DNA from: Phycisphaerales bacterium
GTDB lineage: Bacteria > Planctomycetota > Phycisphaerae > Phycisphaerales > SM1A02
DNA length: 64,000 nt
Direction: 5' to 3'
Assembly: GCA_009692045.1 (NCBI GenBank)
Contig: SIAA01000001.1
Location: 1 to 64,000 of the forward strand
Of the stretch, positions 16,392-23,880 are shown piece by piece. The translations under genes and the position numbers were made by a program. Position 1 is the stretch's first letter. Every line of letters starts with the position of its first letter. The notes under the pieces are model-generated. The model searched no databases, was not told the origin of the DNA, and saw only the letters and a list, made by a program, of their open reading frames with translations.

Positions 16392-17566
16392 TGACAAACG
16401 CATCCACCACTTCAACCACCTCACTCTCCACTTCATCTGGCACCTCCCCCGCTCGCCCCGGCGCCATGGGTCGCGTTTACAACTTCTCGGCAGGGCCCGC
16501 TTGTTTGCCGGAATCAGTGCTGCAGGAGTGCGCGAGAGCCATGCTCGATGTCGACGGAACTGGCATGGGAATTCTGGAGCACAGCCACCGCAACTCATGG
16601 TTCATGACAAGACTCGAATCAGTCGAGCACTCCATTCGAGCCGTGACGGGAGCGGGCCCAGAGTGGCGCGTGCTGTTGATGCAGGGTGGAGCCAGCTTGC
16701 ACTTCAACCTGTTGCCTCTCAACTTCCTTCGCCCCACCTCGCAGGCTGACTACCCCGATACCGATGTTTGGAGCGCGAAGGCGATTTTGCAGGCCAAATC
16801 GATGGAGGCGATGGGACTCACCGGCCATGTGCGCGTGCCCTTCAAGGGTGCGCCTTGCCACTATGACCATGTGCCCTCTGCGGACGAGATGTCCCTGCCC
16901 CCGGGTGCTGCATACCTGCACTATTGCTCCAACAACACCGTTCACGGCACGCGGTTTGAACAACCACCTAGCAGCGACGCTCCGCTCGTTTGTGATTCGA
17001 GCAGCGAGATGCTGGGGCGGCCGATGGATCTCAATCGTCACGCCATGATCTACGCAACTGCCCAGAAGAATCTGGGGGTCGCTGGGAGCGTCTTGGTGAT
17101 GATCAAGAAAGATTTTCTTGAAACTGCGCGCCGCGATCTACCCAGCATGCTCTCCTATCGCGAGTTTGATACTGCAGGATCGATGCCGAATACGCCACCG
17201 ACATTCGGCATCTTCGTGATGGGCCTGATGGCTGAGTGGGTGCTCGCGCAGGGCGGGACGCAGGCGATTGCCCGCGCGAACTCGGAGAAGTCAGCCCTGC
17301 TCTACGCCCAGATCGATGGCAGCAGCGGGTTCTTCAGGGGTCTAGCCCAGAAGCACTGCCGCTCGCACATGAATGTCTCATTCAAGACCACTTCCCCTCA
17401 ACTGGACAAGTTGTTCGTTGATGAAGCCGATCGAGTAGGGATGAATGGCCTGACCGGCCACCGCGATGCCGGCGGAATACGAGCCTCCATTTACAACGCA
17501 TTTCCTAGAGCTGGATGCGAAATGCTCGCCCAGTTCATGAGGGAATTCGCCCGCACCCGAGGGTGA
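16388..17566 (+). CDS. serC: Phosphoserine aminotransferase
   Basis: PLP enzyme making 3-phosphoserine from phosphohydroxypyruvate and glutamate. 392 residues. Conserved YNFSAGPACLPESVL near residue 31, GILEHSHRN, LLMQGGASLHF, HYCSNNTVHGT, and AQKNLGVAGSVLVMI, in which the lysine of AQKN carries PLP. The first ~26 residues (Ser/Thr-rich, MMTNASTTSTTSLSTSS) are an extra tail; a later ATG just before GRVYNFSAG would give a standard length. Coupled to serA by ATGA. Downstream gene is convergent. Confidence 0.94.
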   Translation: MMTNASTTSTTSLSTSSGTSPARPGAMGRVYNFSAGPACLPESVLQECARAMLDVDGTGMGILEHSHRNSWFMTRLESVEHSIRAVTGAGPEWRVLLMQGGASLHFNLLPLNFLRPTSQADYPDTDVWSAKAILQAKSMEAMGLTGHVRVPFKGAPCHYDHVPSADEMSLPPGAAYLHYCSNNTVHGTRFEQPPSSDAPLVCDSSSEMLGRPMDLNRHAMIYATAQKNLGVAGSVLVMIKKDFLETARRDLPSMLSYREFDTAGSMPNTPPTFGIFVMGLMAEWVLAQGGTQAIARANSEKSALLYAQIDGSSGFFRGLAQKHCRSHMNVSFKTTSPQLDKLFVDEADRVGMNGLTGHRDAGGIRASIYNAFPRAGCEMLAQFMREFARTRG

Positions 17567-17577
17567 GTAGGGATGAC

Positions 17578-18339
17578 TTACTTCGAGGTTGCCGGGGATA
17601 AAGCCGGTGTCGATTCTTTACCCGTGCCCGCCGGACCGGGAGCGTGGGTAATGGGTTTGATGCGAATGTCGCGGAACTGAATATACGAACCCTCTGACTG
17701 CAGCCCGATGCGGCCGGGCACGACTTCGCACCCAGAGGCTTCATTCTGAAGTACATCATTTACGAACAACTGAAGATGCCCCTCGTCAAGCACGATGCGG
17801 TAAGAGTTCCACTGCCCTAAGGGAAACTCGCTGCATGAACTGGCCTTGGTGGTGCGCCTGCCGCTGGTACGCGCCGGATCCGCCTTCATGGGCACCTCGC
17901 CGATATTCCAGATGTCACCGGCATTCTCCGAGTGCAGTTGAGCTTCGATCGACTTCGGCCAAACCATGTCTGGACCAACGACTCGCAGAAGCACGCCAGA
18001 GTTTCCTGCTCCCTTGGAGGGATCGAAACGCCACTGCAGACGCAGCTCAAAGTTGGTGTAAAGCTCCTTGGTTTCGATATAGCCCCCAGGGGTGCCCTCG
18101 CAGGTGAGTACGCCGCCTGAAGCGGAGAAGGGTGAGGTGTCAGCCGCGTCGTCTTGGGCGCGACCGGGCACGAACACTTTCCACCCAGCCAGGTCCGTGC
18201 CATTGAAGAGCGTGCACCAGCCCTTCTCACCATCGGCACTCGACTGAGTGTTCGTATCAGACCGCCCGCCCAAACACGCCGCCACTACAAATATGGCAGC
18301 AACCCAGGCGCAGCACAGCAATCCACGCGCAGTAATCAT
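17578..18339 (-). CDS. DUF1080 lipoprotein (3-keto-disaccharide hydrolase family)
   Basis: 253 residues. The N-terminal signal ends in a lipobox (AIFVVAAC, Cys at about residue 22), so it is a predicted lipoprotein. The DUF1080 lectin-like beta sandwich follows: WCTLFNGTDLAGWKVF near residue 41, GYIETKELYTNFELRLQWRF, NSGVLLRV, and the closing GRIGLQSEGSYIQFRDIRIKP. Some members hydrolyse 3-keto-glycosides; many only bind sugars, and the substrate here is unknown. It is the last gene of the glucan operon, overlapping the histone-like gene by 4 bases (ATGA). Confidence 0.82.
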   Translation of the reverse strand: MITARGLLCCAWVAAIFVVAACLGGRSDTNTQSSADGEKGWCTLFNGTDLAGWKVFVPGRAQDDAADTSPFSASGGVLTCEGTPGGYIETKELYTNFELRLQWRFDPSKGAGNSGVLLRVVGPDMVWPKSIEAQLHSENAGDIWNIGEVPMKADPARTSGRRTTKASSCSEFPLGQWNSYRIVLDEGHLQLFVNDVLQNEASGCEVVPGRIGLQSEGSYIQFRDIRIKPITHAPGPAGTGKESTPALSPATSK

Positions 18340-18656
18340 CGCGAGTTCGTTCGCAGCGCGGACTCCGCAGCAAGCCAGTTTTCCAGCTCGCTTCCGCCGC
18401 AGGTCGTCCAGCGCAAGTACGCCGACATCTGGACCAGAGCGAAGGCAGGCTCAACAGCAGCCCATCCGAGCTGGCCTCGCTTGCGAGTGGCAGCTGAAGT
18501 TGCCGACCTAAATGCTCGCGTTGAAGTTGATCGAGACTTTTTTGCCTTGGTGGGCTTGGTTGCCTTGGTGGACTTGCTCAACTTGGATGCGGTCACCTGA
18601 GCGCGAGTCTTGGCTGACTTGACACTAGTTCGTGATCTCGACTTCTTTGCTGCCAT
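18336..18656 (-). CDS. Basic histone-H1-like protein with DUF2934-like C-terminus
   Basis: 106 residues from ATG 18656, which has AAGGAG seven bases upstream; a longer frame from 18731 is less likely. Residues 1-60 are almost only Lys, Arg, Ser, Thr and Ala (KKSRSRTSVKSAKTRAQ, KATKPTKAKKSRS), like bacterial histone-H1-type DNA-binding tails. The end, AYLRWTTCGGSELENWLAAE, resembles the small DUF2934 motif. It may bind DNA or polyphosphate; nothing shows an enzyme. Its presence inside a glucan operon, coupled by ATGA to a DUF1080 lipoprotein, is unexpected. Confidence 0.72.
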   Translation of the reverse strand: MAAKKSRSRTSVKSAKTRAQVTASKLSKSTKATKPTKAKKSRSTSTRAFRSATSAATRKRGQLGWAAVEPAFALVQMSAYLRWTTCGGSELENWLAAESALRTNSR

Positions 18657-18727
18657 GGGGGACTCCTTGAGGAAATGAAGCCTACCAACAGACCTCCCCA
18701 ACTCAATGGCCAACACTTGTGACCGGT

Positions 18728-19387
18728 TCAAGCAAAGGGGCAGGATGCACTTAGTGCGGGCAATCCAAAAGGCAGGTCGAATCGCTCGCGCGTGCGAACT
18801 AGCGTCAAACCACCCATTCGTCCCACTGCGCCTAGAGACTGGGGGTTCACCCGCCCCTTCTCATCCAAGATGCCATCGGCAATATGTATCAGCACTACTT
18901 CACCGATCACAATGTTGGGGGAAGCAGTGCTTTGGCTGGCCAAGCGAATGACCTGCCGGGTGATGCACTCGAAAGTCATGGGGCTCTCTGCTACCCGCGG
19001 CGCCTTCACCCTTGTACCTGCAATCGGCGTGAGTCCTACGCGCGCAAACTCCTCCTCGCCATACTCCATGTGCTCCCCGGCGGCGACTACCTGGCGGATG
19101 ATGTCCTCGCTGGCGATGTTTACGGTGAACTCGCCAGTACCGCCCTCATTCACAGGTTTGCAGTTTCGCAGGGTGTCTTTCTCACTGCCGTCATCGCGCA
19201 GCGAGGGACAGAAGAGCAGAGTCATGGGATCGCTTCCGACGCCATTGAAGAATGAAAATGGGGCAAGGTTGCGGGAGCTCCCATCACCGGCGACAGTACC
19301 AACCACCGCGATAGGCCGAGGAACGATGCCGCCGATCAGCAGCTTGTAGCGACCGGCCGCATCGAGTTGGAGCGGATCAAGAATCAT
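18728..19387 (-). CDS. Flavin reductase-like (FMN-binding split barrel) protein
   Basis: 219 residues. Start region MILDPLQLDAAGRYKLLIGGIVPRPIAVVGTV and NLAPFSFFNGVGSDPMTLLFCP are typical of the flavin-reductase-like split barrel, in which RPI and S-rich loops hold FMN. HIADGILDEKGRVNPQSLGAVGRMGG closes the domain. Members reduce flavin with NAD(P)H or have uncharacterised oxidoreductase activity. The start overlaps the DUF1080 gene by 11 bases, and a 71-base gap separates it from the histone-like gene. A flavin step next to DUF1080 would suit a keto-sugar pathway, but this is inference. Confidence 0.85.
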   Translation of the reverse strand: MILDPLQLDAAGRYKLLIGGIVPRPIAVVGTVAGDGSSRNLAPFSFFNGVGSDPMTLLFCPSLRDDGSEKDTLRNCKPVNEGGTGEFTVNIASEDIIRQVVAAGEHMEYGEEEFARVGLTPIAGTRVKAPRVAESPMTFECITRQVIRLASQSTASPNIVIGEVVLIHIADGILDEKGRVNPQSLGAVGRMGGLTLVRTRERFDLPFGLPALSASCPFA

Positions 19388-20201
19388 GGGCCGCGAGCGG
19401 ACGGACCCACATGTTGCGAAAGCACAGAGCGTCGCCGTGATCCTGCAGGCGGATCGGCAAACGATCAGCGTGAGCGGTGTACTTGGCGGCTGCCGCGTGG
19501 GCAGTCGATCCTCTTATCACTGAGGCATCCTGTACCAGAATTCCGTTGAATAGCACGGTCATGGTGCCCGCTTGCGCCAATGATCCATCGTCATTGAACT
19601 TGGGAGCACGAAAGACGATGTCGTACACATTCCATTCGCCCTGCGGCTTGCAGGCGTTGACCAGAGGCGGATACTGCCCATACATGGCGCCGGCCATGCC
19701 ATCGCAGTAAGTGACATTGTTGTTGCTGTTGAGAATCTGTAGCTCGTACTGATTCATGAAAAACACCCCGGAGTTGCAGCCATGCTGACCGGCGCACTTG
19801 AGGTCCTTTGGCACCATCCACTCCATGTGGAACTGACAATCACCGAAGGAGTCCCGGGTGGAGATGTCCCCTGAACCCGGCGCAACTTGAGCGATGCCGT
19901 CGCGCACGCTCCAACCTGCGTCGGCATCCTTGAAAGCCGCCTTCCACTTGGAGAGGTTGGCGCCGTCAAAGAGCACGACCGCATCGGAGGGCGCTCCGCC
20001 GCACTGGGCGCTGGGGGCGACCACGGTCGGTTGCGGCCGCTTCATGTCGTGAATGCCCCAGCTTTCGCTCTGGTTGATCGCCTTTGCTCCCAATAGTGCG
20101 CCGAGCAGTGCGGCGACCGCGATGGCAGCCCGATTCAACTTGTGGGCGCGAAAAAGACCCCGCGCGGGGTTCATCGATGGCTTGATGGAATTCTCATTCA
20201 T
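19377..20201 (-). CDS. DUF1080 protein with N-terminal membrane anchor
   Basis: 274 residues. A hydrophobic segment at about residues 22-41 (LNRAAIAVAALLGALLGAKA) anchors or exports the protein. The DUF1080 domain starts at AVVLFDGANLSKWK near residue 74, followed by DCQFHMEWMVPK, GCNSGVFFMNQYELQIL, QGEWNVYDIVFRAPKF and the closing ADRLPIRLQDHGD...FRNMWVRPL. This form, with the QYELQIL strand, is the common planctomycete type. It overlaps glgP by 4 bases and belongs to the same operon. The second DUF1080 gene at 17578 is only distantly similar, so this is not a recent duplication. Confidence 0.83.
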   Translation of the reverse strand: MNENSIKPSMNPARGLFRAHKLNRAAIAVAALLGALLGAKAINQSESWGIHDMKRPQPTVVAPSAQCGGAPSDAVVLFDGANLSKWKAAFKDADAGWSVRDGIAQVAPGSGDISTRDSFGDCQFHMEWMVPKDLKCAGQHGCNSGVFFMNQYELQILNSNNNVTYCDGMAGAMYGQYPPLVNACKPQGEWNVYDIVFRAPKFNDDGSLAQAGTMTVLFNGILVQDASVIRGSTAHAAAAKYTAHADRLPIRLQDHGDALCFRNMWVRPLAAHDS

Positions 20202-22381
20202 GGTTGTTTCTCCGTGGGAGTGAGGTAAGCCTCTCTAAGGTAGTCGCCAATCATGCGGTGCGTATTGAAGACCGGGGCAATGGTCGCAGCGCTGGCCAGT
20301 GCCATCTCTATCCACCGATGGGGCAAACCGTCCGCGCCACGATCGTAGAAAGTCGGCACCAGGTGTTCCTCCAGCAATTGATAAAGCGAGGCGGCGTCGT
20401 GCTCGTCCGCGGAGAGTTCGTCGGGAGCCAGAGGAAGCGACCAGCCGTTGTTTCCATCCGCGGCCTCAGGCCACCATCCATCCAAGACACTGCAGTTGAT
20501 TCCGCCGTGCAGTGGCGGCTTCATCCCACTAGTGCCACTTGCTTCATAGGGGCGAAGCGGATTGTTGAGCCATACATCACAGCCACTGGTGAGCATGCGA
20601 CCAACATGCATGTCGTACTCCTCAATCAGAGCCACTCGCCCATTCATGCGCGGGTCGCGTTGCATCAGGAATACCTGCTGCGCCAGTCTCTGGGCCCCCT
20701 CATCGCGAGGATGAGCCTTCCCGGCAAAGATGATCTGCAGTGGGCGCTGGGGGTTTCCCAGAAGCTTTGCCAGCCGATCGATGTCACTGAAGATCAGACC
20801 GGCCCGCTTGTAGGTAGCAAATCTGCGGGCGAAACCGATGGTGAGCGCATCGGTGGAAAGTGCCTGCAGCGCTGCGAACGCGCCCAGTTCGCTCTCCCCT
20901 CGACGCATCGACTGCCGCACCAAACGCTCCCTTACAAAGTGAACTAGTCGGACGCGGTGGGACTGCCTAAGTCCCCAGAACTCAGCGTGCGGCACCTGCG
21001 CGGCCCGCTCCCAGCCCTGCCTAGCTGGATCAGGCTCGCGCAGATCGATACTGGCGTGCTCATGCCAGAAACGCTCGGCCTGCGATGAAATCCAGGTTCG
21101 CACATGCACGCCGTTGGTGACATGACCGATGGGGATTGGTGCACCATCGAGGTGGCGAATGCTTTGCCACATCTTGCGACTCACCTCGCCGTGCAGTGCC
21201 GAAACTCCATTGGCACGCGAACTCAAGCGCAGCGCCAGCGCCGTCATGCAGATCGAACTCGGCTTCTTCGCTGAGGTGCAACTGCTTGTGGCCTCACTTC
21301 CCGCCTGGGCTGCTCCGCCCCCCTGCGCGTCGGTCACGCCATCCTCGCCCCCCATCTGGGCAAATGCTCGCGGAGAAATGCATGCCGAGCGTAGAACGCG
21401 CTTCAGCTGCACTACTGCCTCGCGGACTCCGTAGCGATCGTGACCCGCCGGCACCGGTGTGTGGGTGGTGAACACTGTGCTCGATCGAACCCGCTCCATC
21501 GCGGCAGCGGGCTGCGCGCCCGCTTCTACCAACTGCGCGACTCTCTGTAGGGGAGCGAAGGCGGCATGTCCTTCGTTGAGATGAAACACCGTGGGGGACT
21601 CCCCCACCGCCTGCAGAGCCATGACACCTCCGACTCCCAGCAACACCTGTTGTCGCAATCGCAGCGACGGCTCGCCCTTGTACAGACCCATGGTGAGCTC
21701 ACGATCCTCGCTCCGATTGGCTCGCAGATTGGCATCGAGCAGGTAAAGCGGAACCCGACCCACCTGCGCCAACCAGATGCGAGCCTTGACGCGCCGCCTT
21801 CCGATCGGGCATGCCACTGAGCATCCAGTGTCCTCGAGGGGCCAGCGCTGCGGTTCAAAGTTGGGATAGGAAACTCGTGTAACCCCCTCGACTGAGATTT
21901 CCTGGCGGTAATAACCGTGGGTGTAGAAAAGTCCTACCGCGCACAGCGGCACTCCCAACTCGCTGGCGCTCTTGAGGTGGTCGCCTGCGAGAACTCCAAG
22001 TCCGCCGGCGTACTGCGGCATACTCTCGTGCAGCGCGTACTCCGAGCACAGATAGGCGATTCGCAGCGGTGCAGGTGCCGCGGGGAACTGGGAGCGCCAC
22101 CAGCTCGGTCGGGCCATCTCCTCGTCCCGAGCAATCTCGGCGCGAGCCAGCGCATGCATGAACTCACGGTCGCCGTAGTGCTCGAGCAACTCGAGGTCGG
22201 TAGCCGCAGACAACACTTCAGCCACGGAGTGGTTGCTTGATTCATATGCCGCGGCGTTGAGCATCTCAAACGGAACCCGCATTTCCGGAATCCAGGTCCA
22301 AGCAAGGTTGCGGGCGATTGCTGCCAGAGATTGGCGAAGGTCGGCGGCGCGCGCGGCGGATTCACGAGTCAGATCACTCAT
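20198..22381 (-). CDS. glgP: Alpha-glucan phosphorylase
   Basis: Phosphorolysis of alpha-1,4-glucan or maltodextrin to glucose-1-phosphate, PLP-dependent. 727 residues, the short phosphorylase type. Visible: an N-terminal NLAWTWIPEMR (DUF3417-like), CSEYALHESMPQYAGGLGVLAGDHLKSAS, HLNEGHAAF, HGEVSRKMW, FARRFATYKRAGLIF, IIFAGKAHPRDE, and the PLP/active-site EASGTSGMKPPLHG followed by INCSVLDGWW. Before the HGEVSR block is a Gly/Ala/Ser-rich stretch of about 30 residues (GGEDGVTDAQGGGAAQAGSE) that looks like an added loop. Overlaps malQ upstream and DUF1080 downstream by 4 bases each. Confidence 0.93.
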   Translation of the reverse strand: MSDLTRESAARAADLRQSLAAIARNLAWTWIPEMRVPFEMLNAAAYESSNHSVAEVLSAATDLELLEHYGDREFMHALARAEIARDEEMARPSWWRSQFPAAPAPLRIAYLCSEYALHESMPQYAGGLGVLAGDHLKSASELGVPLCAVGLFYTHGYYRQEISVEGVTRVSYPNFEPQRWPLEDTGCSVACPIGRRRVKARIWLAQVGRVPLYLLDANLRANRSEDRELTMGLYKGEPSLRLRQQVLLGVGGVMALQAVGESPTVFHLNEGHAAFAPLQRVAQLVEAGAQPAAAMERVRSSTVFTTHTPVPAGHDRYGVREAVVQLKRVLRSACISPRAFAQMGGEDGVTDAQGGGAAQAGSEATSSCTSAKKPSSICMTALALRLSSRANGVSALHGEVSRKMWQSIRHLDGAPIPIGHVTNGVHVRTWISSQAERFWHEHASIDLREPDPARQGWERAAQVPHAEFWGLRQSHRVRLVHFVRERLVRQSMRRGESELGAFAALQALSTDALTIGFARRFATYKRAGLIFSDIDRLAKLLGNPQRPLQIIFAGKAHPRDEGAQRLAQQVFLMQRDPRMNGRVALIEEYDMHVGRMLTSGCDVWLNNPLRPYEASGTSGMKPPLHGGINCSVLDGWWPEAADGNNGWSLPLAPDELSADEHDAASLYQLLEEHLVPTFYDRGADGLPHRWIEMALASAATIAPVFNTHRMIGDYLREAYLTPTEKQP

Positions 22382-23880
22382 CGATCCATCCTAATGCTCC
22401 GCCAAGAATCATCAACCAATCGCCGCACGATTCGGGCGTTTGTCTCACTCGGGTCCCCAGCACCGAGTCGAAACGCCCAGTTGCCCAGCACGGTTCCGGG
22501 CAGATTCATCCGCGCTTCACTGGGAAGTTCCAGCAGATCCTGCATGGGAATGATGGACAATCGCGCGGGTGAGGAGAGGGTGAGTCTGGTGAGGGTTCGG
22601 GCAGGGCGGGCAAATGCACTGCGGGCGTATCGCTGCGCGCGCTTACGGGCGCATGCTGGAAGTGCAGCCCACCATCCGATGGCGGTGTCATTGTCATGGG
22701 TGCCCGGATAGGCAACTGTGTGCGCGGGATGATGACACGGTAGTTCGGTTGACTTCGGGTGGCCAAATCCCCACTGAACAATTTTCATTCCCGGCAGACC
22801 AAACTGGGCACGCAGTTTCATGACTGCCGGCGTATGCGCCCCCAGGTCCTCTGCCACTAGAGGAAGCGGACCGAGCTGCGCCGCGAGCGCACATAGCAGT
22901 TGCTCTCCAGGTGCCGACCCCCACTTGCCCAACCGGGCTGTGCGGGCAGCGCCCGGGACCTCCCAGGCGCGGCACAGTCCAATGAAGTGATCGATCCGCA
23001 CTGCGTCAAATCGAGTGAGCGTCCATCGCACACGGTCGATCCACCACCTGAAGTCGGTGCGTTGATGCTCGCGCCAGCGATAGTGCGGATGTCCCCACAG
23101 TTGGCCCTGCTTGGAGAAGTCATCGGGAGGAACCCCGGTGAGAACCGTGGGGTTTCCGCGGCGATCGAGACGAAAGAGCTCAGGGTGAGCCGCAACATCT
23201 GCAGAGTCAGACGCAACAAAGATGGGAAGATCGCCTAGGAGCCGGATGCCAGCCGATTGAGCGCGCGCGCGAAGCTCCAACCACTGTGATTGAAAGGCAA
23301 ACTGGATAAAGGCCTCCAGCCCACGCCCAGACTCCTGCCGGTACTCGAGCCAGTCGGGAAGCCATCCGCGCGCCGCGCGCGCAAAGGCACGGAAGGCGGG
23401 ACTGCTGAATCCTTCCCTAGCGGCAAACACTTTGTGGGCATCATCGAGACGAGGCATCTTGTACTCGCGTGCTGCCTGATACTCGGTTCGCGGACGCTGG
23501 CTACTAGGCGCGCCTAGCCCTCCTTGCGCCCGTTTGAGAGACGCGGATGCCGTGAGAGCGCTTCGCTTCAGCAACCCGTCACGCGCCAGCATGTGAAGCG
23601 AGATGAAAAGCGGCTCGCCCGCGAACGAACTGGCGGACGAATAGGGGGATTCTGCCGCGCCGATCGGTCCTACTGGCAACATCTGCCACCAGGTCATGCC
23701 AGCGCGTCTCAGCCAGTTGATGAACCGGTGGGCTGCTATTCCAAGATCACCAATGCCGTGGGGGCCGGGCAGACTTGTTGGATGCAGCAGAACTCCAGCG
23801 GTGCGCTCGGAAAAGATCGGATGCGGCGGATCTGGTGCGGCGTGCATTTCTGACTTGGATCGCTTGCGCACATCCGTCAC
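22378..23880 (-). CDS. malQ: 4-alpha-glucanotransferase (amylomaltase)
   Basis: GH77 enzyme transferring alpha-1,4-glucan segments, lengthening short maltodextrins so that GlgP can act. About 500 residues. Conserved opening AGVLLHPTSLPGPHGIGDLG, WWQMLPVGPIG, SPYSSASSFAGEPLFIS, then VRIDHFIGLCRAWEVP (region II with the Asp nucleophile), LPLVAEDLG (Glu), and AYPGTHDNDTAIGWW (third Asp). Start taken as GTG 23880, which overlaps the upstream stop as GTGA; ATG 23847 is possible. The stop overlaps glgP (ATGA). Confidence 0.93.
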   Translation of the reverse strand: MTDVRKRSKSEMHAAPDPPHPIFSERTAGVLLHPTSLPGPHGIGDLGIAAHRFINWLRRAGMTWWQMLPVGPIGAAESPYSSASSFAGEPLFISLHMLARDGLLKRSALTASASLKRAQGGLGAPSSQRPRTEYQAAREYKMPRLDDAHKVFAAREGFSSPAFRAFARAARGWLPDWLEYRQESGRGLEAFIQFAFQSQWLELRARAQSAGIRLLGDLPIFVASDSADVAAHPELFRLDRRGNPTVLTGVPPDDFSKQGQLWGHPHYRWREHQRTDFRWWIDRVRWTLTRFDAVRIDHFIGLCRAWEVPGAARTARLGKWGSAPGEQLLCALAAQLGPLPLVAEDLGAHTPAVMKLRAQFGLPGMKIVQWGFGHPKSTELPCHHPAHTVAYPGTHDNDTAIGWWAALPACARKRAQRYARSAFARPARTLTRLTLSSPARLSIIPMQDLLELPSEARMNLPGTVLGNWAFRLGAGDPSETNARIVRRLVDDSWRSIRMDR

